Assembly: GCA_036280655.1 (NCBI GenBank)
Contig: DASUQI010000010.1
Span: 54,471-118,470 of the forward strand
Length of the DNA stretch: 64,000 bases
Direction of reading: 5' to 3'
Source of the DNA: DASSJM01 sp036280655
GTDB lineage: Bacteria; Actinomycetota; UBA4738; HRBIN12
Under the pieces are notes generated by a model, which had not been told where the DNA came from, made no database searches, and saw only the letters and a list, made by a program, of their open reading frames with translations. Positions 18,499 through 26,483 of this stretch are shown here, piece by piece; the stretch's first letter is position 1, and each line of letters starts with the position of its first letter. Position numbers and translations under genes: made by a program.

Positions 18499-19347
18499 GT
18501 GCGAGCGCTCGGGATCGACGTCGGGGTTCGCAAGGGGCTCGACCTCGTCCTGCTGGACGCGGACCGTACCGTGGTCGACACGGCTCGGCACGTGCTCGTA
18601 GACGACCTCCCGAAGCTCGTGCCGGACTTCCGTCCCGACGTCGTGGCGATCGACGCGCCGCCGGGGTGGGCGAGCGCCGGCCGATCGCGCCTGACCGAAC
18701 GCGAGCTGCGGTGGTTCGGCATCCAATGCTTCAACACGCCCTCGGACTCGCGGATGGCCGAGCATCCGTTCTACGAGTGGATGACGATCGGCTTCGCGGC
18801 GTTCGCGGCGATCGACGAGCCGTTCCCCCGCTACCGGGGCGGCTCCGTGAAGGGCACGGCGGTCGAGGTCTTCCCGCACGCGAGCGCGGTCGTGCTCGCC
18901 GGCTGCCTGCCGCCCAAGGGCCCGAGCCCGCACGCGTGGCGCCGCAGCGTCCTACGCGAGCGCGGCATGGACGTCTCGGGACTGCGCTCAGGCGACCAGG
19001 TCGACGCGGCCCTCGCGGCGCTCACCGGGCTGTACGCGCTCGAGCGGCGCTTCAGCGCTCCCGGCGACCCGAAGGAGGGACAGATCGTGGTGCCATCGGC
19101 CACGCTACCGGCGCGGCCGTATCGGCGCGGCGAGTCGCCGAAGCCCGAGCGGCGGCAGCCAGCGCTCCCCGGCCTCGCCGCGTGCGGGTGCGGCGACCCG
19201 TCGTGCACGGCGCTCACCGCGCGGGAGTTCGCGCCGGGCCACGATGCGAAGCGGAAGTCGGCGCTGTGGGGGCTGGCGCGTTCGGGACAGGAGGCGGTCG
19301 ACGAGCTGCAGCGGCGCGGCTGGGCGATCCCGCCGGAGATGCGATGA
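18499..19347 (+). CDS. DUF429 protein with C-terminal Cys-rich motif
   Basis: 282 residues. The N-terminal part (LGIDVGVRKGLDLVLLD, then DVVAIDAPPGW) is a DUF429 RNase-H-like fold, predicted to be a nuclease-like or ATP-binding protein. The C-terminal ~60 residues carry ACGCGDPSCTALTAREFAPG followed by HDAKRKSALW: a compact CxC..C cluster followed by an FAPGHDAK box, which looks like a small metal-binding nucleic-acid module. GTG start 1 nt after the CBS stop; its TGA overlaps the next ATG. Why it sits inside a transsulfuration operon is unclear. Confidence 0.75.
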   Translation: MRALGIDVGVRKGLDLVLLDADRTVVDTARHVLVDDLPKLVPDFRPDVVAIDAPPGWASAGRSRLTERELRWFGIQCFNTPSDSRMAEHPFYEWMTIGFAAFAAIDEPFPRYRGGSVKGTAVEVFPHASAVVLAGCLPPKGPSPHAWRRSVLRERGMDVSGLRSGDQVDAALAALTGLYALERRFSAPGDPKEGQIVVPSATLPARPYRRGESPKPERRQPALPGLAACGCGDPSCTALTAREFAPGHDAKRKSALWGLARSGQEAVDELQRRGWAIPPEMR

Positions 19348-20498
19348 GCGACGAGCGGCGCGACGACGGCGAGCTGCGGTTCGAGACGCGCGCGATCCAC
19401 GTCGGGCAGGACCCGGAGGCCGAGTTCGGCTCCGTGAACGTCCCGATCTACCAGACGTCCACGTTCGCGCAGCCGGCGGTCGGAAAGCCGAAGGCGTGGG
19501 ACTACGCGCGGGCCGGCAACCCGACCCGCGAGGCGCTGCAGCAGGTGCTCGCGTCGCTCGAGGGCGGGGCTCGGGCGCTGTGCTTCTCGAGCGGGCTCGG
19601 CGCGACGACGACGCTGCTGCTCACGCTCAAGCCGGGCGATCACGTGTTGATCTCGGACGACGTGTACGGTGGGACGTACCGGCTACTCTCGCGCGTGATG
19701 GACTCGTGGGGGCTCGAGTTCGACGTGGTCGACATGACGGACCTCATCGCGTGCCGCGCCGCCGTTCGGGAGGGCACGGCGCTCCTGTGGGTCGAGTCCC
19801 CTACGAACCCGTTCCTGAAGGTGATCGACATCGCCGCCCTCGCGGATCTCGCACACCAGGCGGGGGCGCGGTGTGTCGTGGACAACACGTTCGCGACGCC
19901 GTACCTACAGCGGCCGCTCGAGCTCGGCGCCGACGTGGTGCTGCACTCGATGACGAAGTACCTCGGCGGGCATTCGGACCTGATCGGCGGCGCGCTCGTC
20001 GCGAACGACGCCGAGCTGATCGAACGACTGACGTTCCTCGTGAACGCGGCCGGCGCGGTCCCAGGCCCGATGGACTGCTACCTCGCGCTGCGCGGCGTGA
20101 AGACGCTCGCGCTGCGGATGGACGCGCACTGCCGCGGCGCGAGGCAGATCGCGGAGTTCCTCCAGGGCCACCCGAAGGTCGCGAAGGTGCACTACCCCGG
20201 CCTGCCGGGCCACCCGGGGTTCGAGGTCGCGGTGCGGCAGATGAAGGACTTCGGCGGGATGGTGAGCTTCGAGGTCGGGAGCCGGGACGAGGCGATCCGG
20301 GTGGTCGAGTCGACGAAGCTGTTCTTCCTGGCCGAGTCGCTCGGCGGCGTAGAGTCGCTGATCGAACTCCCCGGTCCGATGACGCACGCGAGCGTCTCGG
20401 GCTCACCGATCGAGGTGCCCGAGACGCTGATCCGGCTCTCGGTCGGGATCGAGCACCCGGACGACCTCGTGGTGGATCTCGAGCAGGCGCTCGGTTAG
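19344..20498 (+). CDS. Cystathionine gamma-synthase/lyase family PLP enzyme
   Basis: 384 residues of the Cys/Met-metabolism PLP family. PLP lysine K205 lies in HSMTKYLGGH; other landmarks are YARAGNPTR, CFSSGLGATTT, ESPTNPFLKV, VVDNTFATPYLQRPL and the C-terminal SLGGVESLIELP. With a beta-synthase upstream, a gamma-lyase (reverse transsulfuration to cysteine) is the more likely role, but gamma-synthase is not excluded by sequence. Last gene of the three-gene operon, coupled by ATGA. Confidence 0.92.
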   Translation: MSDERRDDGELRFETRAIHVGQDPEAEFGSVNVPIYQTSTFAQPAVGKPKAWDYARAGNPTREALQQVLASLEGGARALCFSSGLGATTTLLLTLKPGDHVLISDDVYGGTYRLLSRVMDSWGLEFDVVDMTDLIACRAAVREGTALLWVESPTNPFLKVIDIAALADLAHQAGARCVVDNTFATPYLQRPLELGADVVLHSMTKYLGGHSDLIGGALVANDAELIERLTFLVNAAGAVPGPMDCYLALRGVKTLALRMDAHCRGARQIAEFLQGHPKVAKVHYPGLPGHPGFEVAVRQMKDFGGMVSFEVGSRDEAIRVVESTKLFFLAESLGGVESLIELPGPMTHASVSGSPIEVPETLIRLSVGIEHPDDLVVDLEQALG

Positions 20499-20519
20499 AG
20501 CCCCACTTGCATCACGGCC

Positions 20520-23500
20520 TCACGCGGCCTCGCACGTCTCCGTGCGGAGGTACTGACGGCACTCCTCGGTCGTGAGCTCTCGCGTCACGTTCTCGCGCCC
20601 GATGCGCAACAGATCATCGATGTCCATCGCCCACACGCGCACGAGGCCGAGACCGTGGGACGCGAGCATCCTCCCGTCGGGACTGAAGGCGACCCCGCAG
20701 ACGGCCCGGGTGTGCCCCCGGAGGACGAGGATGCTCTTCCCGGAGTCCGCGTCGTACACGCGAACCGCGCCGTCGTCTCCTCCGACCGCGACCAGCGAGC
20801 CGTCGGGACTGAAGGCAAGGGAGCACGTGAATGGCGTGCCACCGAGCAACTGCGACACGCGCTCATGTGTCTCGAGGTCCCAAACCTCAGGTACGTCGGT
20901 GCGTCCCACAAGCACCACTCGGGCACCGTCGGCGTCGAACGCGAACGGGCGGTCCGAGCGGGCAGGGATCTCGCCGACGATTGTTCGGCGTCGCCAATCT
21001 CGGAGCACGAGCTTGGGGCCGGTCGCCCCTGCGCTGACGACACCAAGCAAGCGGCCGTCCGGGCTGAAGCGTGTCCCCCACGCGTCCCGGCCCGTGCCGA
21101 ACGATCGGATCGTTCTGCCCTCACGGTCGACGATCGTCGTGCCGGGCGTTCCCATGAACGAGCCTCTGCCGTCGACGAACCGCGACATCGCCAGAAGTTT
21201 CCCGTCAGGGCTCCAACCCGCGTACTGGCCCTCGAGCGAGCCTGCATTCAACCGCCCGAACAGTCGTTCTCCGCTCGGAACGTCCCAGGTCGAGATCCCG
21301 GCCGTGTACTCGGGGATCGCGATCGACCGGCCGTCCGCGCTCACATGGAGCCGATGCTCCCGGACGTCGGGACCGAACCTCCGAAGCGGTCGCCCGGTCG
21401 CCTGATTCCACTCCGTGAGCCGTCGATCGGCATCCACAGCCAGGAGGTGTCCGTTCGGAAGGAACGCCACGTCGCCGAAATGAAGCCCGGCCGGCAGGTT
21501 CGCCCACTCGGCGTCCCCCTGCGTTCCCGCGTCCCAGATAGCGACCGACGCCCCGTGGTACGCCGTGGCCGACACCCTCGACCCGTCTGGCGAGATGGCG
21601 ACGTCCCCGACGTCTTCACGGGTCGCGAGCGACCGGAGCCAGAAGACCGGCTCGACGCTGGCGCGGTCGACCTCCCACACCGCTCCAACCGTCACCAGCC
21701 GGGTGGAATCGAGGCTCCACTCGACCTGATGGCTGGGACCTCGGAAGGATGTGGCACGGATCGTCCCCGTGCCCGCATGCCAGATGTCCAGGGCGCTGGC
21801 GGACACCGTCGCGAGGGCCTTCCCGTCCGGACTCCACGCCACGGACCCGATCGGGTACGTCGTGACCGACTTGGTGCTCGAAGAGATCCGGCCGAAGCGA
21901 TCCTCGCCGGTCACGACGTCGACCACGCGTACCTTGCCGTTATGCGGCGTGTCGACGAACGCGATCCACCGACCGTCGGGGCTGAGCGAGGTGTCCTTGG
22001 CGCCGAACGGAAGCGTCGTCGTCGTCCGGCCGGTCCGAGCTTCCACCACACGGATCGTCTTCTCGTCACCCCACGAGGCCGACACGAGTGTCCCGTCCCC
22101 GTCGAAGGACACGCCGGACACGCGTCCCGCCCCCCTGACCGTGGAGACGGGCTCGCCGGTCGCCGGGTCCCAGAGCCTCAGCGTGCCATCGTTTCCGGCG
22201 GTCGCCAGCAGGTCGCCGTCGGCGCTGAACGCGACGTCCCTGATGATTCGCGGATGAGCGCGGAACGTCAGGACGGGCTCGCCGGACGAGGAATCCCGGA
22301 TGTCGATGACGCCCGGCTCGTCCGCGACCTGAGCTGCGAAGACTCCAGCGCTGCTCATCGCGATGGGTGGCCCGACGCCCGGCACCGTCTCGTCGATCCG
22401 TGACGCAGTGATCGCGCGGTGGAGCGCGTCCCGTGCCTCCGGCGACACCGAGCCGTCGATCGATCTGGTGACCTTCACGGCCTCGATCGCAAGCAGGACG
22501 CTTCGCTCCGGGTCCTCCTCGAGGTTGGCGATCGCCGCGGCGGCGAGCTCCCTCGCCCGGGCAACACGCGCCTCGCGCTCCGCCCGGTCGCTCTGGCTCG
22601 TCGCGACGATCGTGAGCGATCCGGCGACGAGGGCGGCGACCGCGAAGACCGCGACGAGCCCCTGGAGGCGCCGGCGGGAACGGCGTTCGACCTCGCGCTC
22701 CCGCTCGAGCCGCGCCCGCTCCTCGCCGTGTTCCCGATCCCGCTGTTCCAGGCTCTCTTTGAGGTAGCCGCGCTCCGTCTTCCCGAGCGCGAACCCGGTC
22801 GCCTGCGCCCACGTCTCCAGCTGCTCCAGGCGTACCCCCCGGAGAAGGAAGCTTGGATTCTCCCCAGAGCCGTTCCACTCGGTCGCGGCGCGGGTCAGTC
22901 GCAGGTTGTGTCGGAGGTCCTCCCTCGCCTCGTCGATCCAGTCGCGGAATCGTTCCCACGCGGTGAGGAGCGCCTCGTGGCCGATCTCGACCGTCGGCTC
23001 GCGGGTCGCGGGCTCCCGGTCGAACGTGAGGAAGCGGTGGGTCCCGAACGCCTCCAGCACGCCGTCTACCGCACCGGGCCCGACCTCGAGGCCGTCGAGC
23101 TCGCTCCTTGCGACGCGTCGACGTGTGTCCTGTCGCCCCTCCCCGAGTGTCACGAGCCGGAGGAAGACCTGCCGGATCGCGCGCCGACCCTCCAGCTCCG
23201 TCGTCCGATAGATCTCGTCGGCCCGGGTCGACAGGGCACCGGCCACGCCGCCGATGCCCTGATACGCCGGGAGCGTGAGCCGGTCCTCCTCTCGTCGCTC
23301 GAACAGCTCGGTGAGCGCGTACTGCAGCAGCGGAAGGGCACCGGGCTCGTGTGCGACATCCGCGATCATCTCCGCCACGAGGCCGGGGTCGGGACGGACG
23401 CCCACCCGCTCGACGGGCTCCCGGATCGCCTGCTCGAGCTCGTCGGGCGTGAGCGGCGGCACGGCCTCGGTCCTGGTCGCCAGCAGCTCGCCGAACCTCG

Positions 23501-25460
23501 GGTAGGCGAGCGGCCGATCGTAGAAGTCAGCGCGGAGTGTGGCGATCACCCGGAGGCGACTCGCGGGGTCGGCGACCGCGACGCGCAGCGACTCGAGGAA
23601 GAGCTCCCGTTCCCCCTCGTCCGTCGTCAGCGTGAAGAGCTCCTCGAGCTGATCGACGACCAGGACGACCTCGCCGTCACCGGGCAGGACCAGATCGATC
23701 GTCTCGAGCAGCCCCCGTGAGCCGGCGATCAGGTGGTCGCGAACCCTGGCGACCGGACGCACCGCGACCCTGAGCAGGGCCGCCTCGAGCTCGTCGATCG
23801 GCTGAGCGCCGGGGAACATCTCCGCCACCGACACCGCATCCGTCCCGGCGAGGGCACCCTGTCGGATCGCCGGGATGAGGCCGGCCCGGACCACGGACGA
23901 TTTGCCGCACCCGCTCGGCCCCACGACGGCGAGGAAGCGTGCGGTGCGCCCGGGCTCGTTCAGCCGGGCGAGGAGACGCTGTGTGAGCTCACCCCGGCCG
24001 CTGAAGTCCCGCGCGTCAGCCTCGCCGTACGGACGGAGCCCCTTATAGGGATTGCGGCTCTGGGCGAGCACCGGGATCTCGATGTCGGTCGCGTCGACGA
24101 TCCCGCGGGCCGTGGCGACGAACGCCCCTGCATCCAACTCCGCTCCGGCCTCGACCGACTCTGCGAGGACGGCGACGGGATCGGACGGAGCGTCACCGAG
24201 CAGCCGCCGCGAGAGTCGGGCCAACGCTCGAACGTCCTCAGCTCGCTCGACCGGCTCGTCGACGCCGATCGCGAAGTCGCACAGGTACGCGTTCCCCTCG
24301 GCGTCAAAGAGCACGTTCGACGCGCGGACGTCCCCGTGGGTGATGCCCTGCCGATGTGCGAACGCGAGGGCCGACGCGATCTGCTCCACCACCCGGCGCG
24401 CGCGCTCGGGCTCGAGCGGTTCCGCGCGTGCCTCGAGGCCGTCCAGGGTGCCGCCGCGCAGGTACCGCGTGACGACGTACGCTCGCCCCGGCTCGCGCCA
24501 GTAGTCGTAGATCGGCGCGACGTGCGGATGCTCCAGCGCGGAGACGGCCTGCGCCTCAGGTTCGAACCGCCGGACGAACTCCGGGTCGGCGGCGAACCGT
24601 TCATGGACAACCTTGACCGCCACGTCGCGACCGACGTGCGGCTGGATCGCCCGGAAGACCGTGCCGACCGCGCCCTGGCCGATCTTCTCGAGGAGCCGGT
24701 AGCCGCGGAGCGGCTCGCCGCGCAGGTCGAGCCCCGGATCCTGCTTGAGGATCCGCTCCTGGAGCCTCGTGAGCCCTGGCGAGGGATCGATCCCGAGCTC
24801 GTCGGCCAGGATCTCTCGCGCGCGCTGGTACGCGCCGAGCGCCTCGGCTTGCCGCCCCTCCCGGTACAGCGCCAGCATCAGGAGCGCCCACAGCCGCTCG
24901 CGCAGGAGGTGGTCGGCGAGCAGGAGCTCGAGCGCGCCGATCGCGGTCGCCTGGTCGCCGATCGACAGGAGCCCCTCGATCCGATCCTCCTGCGCCTCGA
25001 TCCGAAGCTCGTTCAGCCGCGCGGCCTCCGCGAGCAACGACGGCTGATCACCGAGGTCGGCGAGCGCCGGTCCTCGCCAGAGCGCGAGCGCGTCGTCGAG
25101 ATCGGCGAGCGCGACACCAGGGTCGACGGGCAGCTGCTTCTTCGCGTCGCGCAGGAGCGCGTCGAACCGCGATGCGTCGAGCTCAAAGGGCTCGAGCAAC
25201 AACACGTAGCCGGGTGGCCGGCCCTCGAGCCGTCCGTCCCCGAGGGACTTCCTCAGGTTCGAGACGTAGGTCTGGAGCGTGTTCCGCGCCTTCTCGGGCG
25301 GCACCTCGCCCCAGACGGCGTCGATCAGGATGTCGGCGGGAACAACCTGGTTCGCCCGGATGAGCAGGTTGGCCAGGACGGCCCGTTGCTTCGGCCCCCC
25401 GAGCGGGAGCGGGCCGTCCCCCGCGTCGACCTCGAGGGGTCCCAGGACGCGGAACCGCAT
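20520..25460 (-). CDS. SARP-type regulator fused to Ser/Thr-kinase-like, STAND ATPase, membrane helix and WD40 propeller
   Basis: 1646 residues in one polypeptide. Order: OmpR-type winged helix (1-92), bacterial transcriptional activator domain BTAD (about 95-240), protein-kinase-like domain (254-420; G-loop IGQGAVG, K283, HGD at 375-377, DFA at 395-397), nSTAND-type NTPase (470-900; Walker A GPSGCGKSS 514-522, Walker B VVDQLEE near 602), a basic stretch plus one membrane helix (about 934-953), then a long WD40 region (about 1040-1640, many LAFSPDG-like blades). The first two domains match AfsR/SARP activators that bind direct heptamers. The kinase has Arg-to-Gly in HRD and Gly-to-Ala in DFG but keeps Lys and catalytic Asp. 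A membrane-anchored sensor-activator is inferred. ATG 25460 chosen; ATG 25490 is an alternative that fits the putative -10 better. Confidence 0.9.
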   Translation of the reverse strand: MRFRVLGPLEVDAGDGPLPLGGPKQRAVLANLLIRANQVVPADILIDAVWGEVPPEKARNTLQTYVSNLRKSLGDGRLEGRPPGYVLLLEPFELDASRFDALLRDAKKQLPVDPGVALADLDDALALWRGPALADLGDQPSLLAEAARLNELRIEAQEDRIEGLLSIGDQATAIGALELLLADHLLRERLWALLMLALYREGRQAEALGAYQRAREILADELGIDPSPGLTRLQERILKQDPGLDLRGEPLRGYRLLEKIGQGAVGTVFRAIQPHVGRDVAVKVVHERFAADPEFVRRFEPEAQAVSALEHPHVAPIYDYWREPGRAYVVTRYLRGGTLDGLEARAEPLEPERARRVVEQIASALAFAHRQGITHGDVRASNVLFDAEGNAYLCDFAIGVDEPVERAEDVRALARLSRRLLGDAPSDPVAVLAESVEAGAELDAGAFVATARGIVDATDIEIPVLAQSRNPYKGLRPYGEADARDFSGRGELTQRLLARLNEPGRTARFLAVVGPSGCGKSSVVRAGLIPAIRQGALAGTDAVSVAEMFPGAQPIDELEAALLRVAVRPVARVRDHLIAGSRGLLETIDLVLPGDGEVVLVVDQLEELFTLTTDEGERELFLESLRVAVADPASRLRVIATLRADFYDRPLAYPRFGELLATRTEAVPPLTPDELEQAIREPVERVGVRPDPGLVAEMIADVAHEPGALPLLQYALTELFERREEDRLTLPAYQGIGGVAGALSTRADEIYRTTELEGRRAIRQVFLRLVTLGEGRQDTRRRVARSELDGLEVGPGAVDGVLEAFGTHRFLTFDREPATREPTVEIGHEALLTAWERFRDWIDEAREDLRHNLRLTRAATEWNGSGENPSFLLRGVRLEQLETWAQATGFALGKTERGYLKESLEQRDREHGEERARLEREREVERRSRRRLQGLVAVFAVAALVAGSLTIVATSQSDRAEREARVARARELAAAAIANLEEDPERSVLLAIEAVKVTRSIDGSVSPEARDALHRAITASRIDETVPGVGPPIAMSSAGVFAAQVADEPGVIDIRDSSSGEPVLTFRAHPRIIRDVAFSADGDLLATAGNDGTLRLWDPATGEPVSTVRGAGRVSGVSFDGDGTLVSASWGDEKTIRVVEARTGRTTTTLPFGAKDTSLSPDGRWIAFVDTPHNGKVRVVDVVTGEDRFGRISSSTKSVTTYPIGSVAWSPDGKALATVSASALDIWHAGTGTIRATSFRGPSHQVEWSLDSTRLVTVGAVWEVDRASVEPVFWLRSLATREDVGDVAISPDGSRVSATAYHGASVAIWDAGTQGDAEWANLPAGLHFGDVAFLPNGHLLAVDADRRLTEWNQATGRPLRRFGPDVREHRLHVSADGRSIAIPEYTAGISTWDVPSGERLFGRLNAGSLEGQYAGWSPDGKLLAMSRFVDGRGSFMGTPGTTIVDREGRTIRSFGTGRDAWGTRFSPDGRLLGVVSAGATGPKLVLRDWRRRTIVGEIPARSDRPFAFDADGARVVLVGRTDVPEVWDLETHERVSQLLGGTPFTCSLAFSPDGSLVAVGGDDGAVRVYDADSGKSILVLRGHTRAVCGVAFSPDGRMLASHGLGLVRVWAMDIDDLLRIGRENVTRELTTEECRQYLRTETCEAA

Positions 25461-25474
25461 CGGGCGACCGTAGC

Positions 25475-25488
25475 GAGCACGGGTGCTC
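25475..25488. repeat. 14-bp palindrome GAGCAC-GG-GTGCTC
   Basis: Perfect 6-bp inverted repeat with a 2-bp centre lying between the two candidate start codons of the SARP regulator. Could be an operator or chance; it is separate from the heptamer array. Confidence 0.4.
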
Positions 25489-25516
25489 ATCTGCAAGACG
25501 GATCCTGCCCGCCGGC

Positions 25517-25580
25517 GCTCAAGGATCGCGCAAGACGGTCCTTGAGCGGTCCTTGCGCACCTCCCACTCGAGCCTTGAGC
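25517..25580. promoter_or_regulatory. Divergent SARP-style operator: CTTGMGC heptamers with 4-bp gaps
   Basis: Minus strand: CTTGCGC (25534-25528), 4-bp gap, CTTGAGC (25523-25517). Plus strand: CTTGAGC (25541-25547), 4-bp gap, CTTGCGC (25552-25558), and a third CTTGAGC at 25574-25580, exactly 22 bp after the first. The 11-bp period is the spacing established for SARP activators. On the minus side a CAGGAT hexamer follows about 9 bp downstream of the repeats, close to the 8-bp spacing typical of SARP promoters. Predicts autoregulation and activation of the exported-protein genes to the right. Confidence 0.75.
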
Positions 25581-25638
25581 GACGGCCGCCACGCTCCCCC
25601 TGCCCTCATCGGGAGGGCGGTGGAGGAAGGGGGAGGCG

Positions 25639-26142
25639 ATGGGCAGGACGATCGGAAGGAACGGCGCCGTCGCGGTACTGGCAGCGGCTCTGGTGGTGTC
25701 GGGATTGTTCGTCGGCGTCTCGTACGGGAGCGGAGGCGAGATCACCGACCCTCAGGTGATCGAGCTCACGACGGTCGGGTGCACAACGGACGACAGTGAC
25801 CCGGCGACCGAGTGCAGCGTCTACCGGCTCGAGGACACGGAGGGACAACGAAGCGGGTCGGTCGTCCGATTCAGGGTTCCAGTGTGGGATGTGGACGGGA
25901 CCCAGGTCGGCCGTGCCTTCCTGGAGTGCGTCACCTCCACGGGCGCCGGGTCGGTGTGCACGAACGTGCTCTCGCTGAAGGAGGGCCCGTACACAGACCT
26001 CGGCACGATCGTCTCGACGGGAATCGGGTTGCCGCCGAGAGCGATCACCGGCGGGTCCGGGGCCTACCTGAACGTCCGCGGTGAGATGACCGGAGCGACG
26101 GTCGGGGGCGCCTTCGTTCTCACGTTGAACCTGATCCCGTAG
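25639..26142 (+). CDS. Exported allene-oxide-cyclase/dirigent-like barrel protein
   Basis: 167 residues. Signal peptide (about 1-32, GRNGAVAVLAAALVVSGLFV). The C-terminal half has the pattern of AOC/dirigent-like beta barrels: ALG-type strand VGRAFLECV, DLGTIVSTGIG, AITGGSGAYLNVRGEMTG and a final FVLTLNLIP. Such small barrels occur in actinobacterial secreted proteins of unknown substrate. ATG preceded by GGGGGAGG. Divergent from the SARP regulator and downstream of its heptamer repeats, so a likely regulatory target. Confidence 0.7.
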   Translation: MGRTIGRNGAVAVLAAALVVSGLFVGVSYGSGGEITDPQVIELTTVGCTTDDSDPATECSVYRLEDTEGQRSGSVVRFRVPVWDVDGTQVGRAFLECVTSTGAGSVCTNVLSLKEGPYTDLGTIVSTGIGLPPRAITGGSGAYLNVRGEMTGATVGGAFVLTLNLIP

Positions 26143-26200
26143 TCCATGCGTGCCTCATCGACTTGGCCTGGATCCGCTGGGACGAGAGGAGCGAGCCCGG

Positions 26201-26377
26201 ATGGAGCCCGACGACCACCGGATGGCAGCTCGGGACGGCAACAAGGAGGACGGTCTCGGATCGGAGGAGGACGCGTCGACGAACCGGGCTCGTCTCCGGT
26301 TGGTGTTGGCGACGTTCACCCTGGTCGTCGTCCTCGCGCTGATCGTCATCGGCATCGTCCGGATCGTCCAGGCGTGA
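26201..26377 (+). CDS. Small single-span membrane protein
   Basis: 58 residues: a hydrophilic acidic N-terminus (MEPDDHRMAARDGNKEDG) and a single C-terminal membrane helix (VLATFTLVVVLALIVIGIV). ATG 26201 chosen because AGAGGAG lies 8 nt upstream; a longer upstream start has no ribosome-binding site. Located 58 nt after the AOC-like gene on the same strand. No family recognised. Confidence 0.55.
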   Translation: MEPDDHRMAARDGNKEDGLGSEEDASTNRARLRLVLATFTLVVVLALIVIGIVRIVQA

Positions 26378-26483
26378 CGCGCAGGCACACCCGTCGACGC
26401 GAGCCGGCGGCGTACTTCACGGCCCTCGGTGAGCGTCCAAGTGAACGAACCGGTTCGACATCGACCACAGAAGGGAGATGCAC

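Noticed and set aside
25542..25558. Heptamer repeats as a simple hairpin terminator
   Set aside because: The same motif occurs as direct repeats with fixed 4-bp gaps on each strand and lies between divergent starts, not after a gene.
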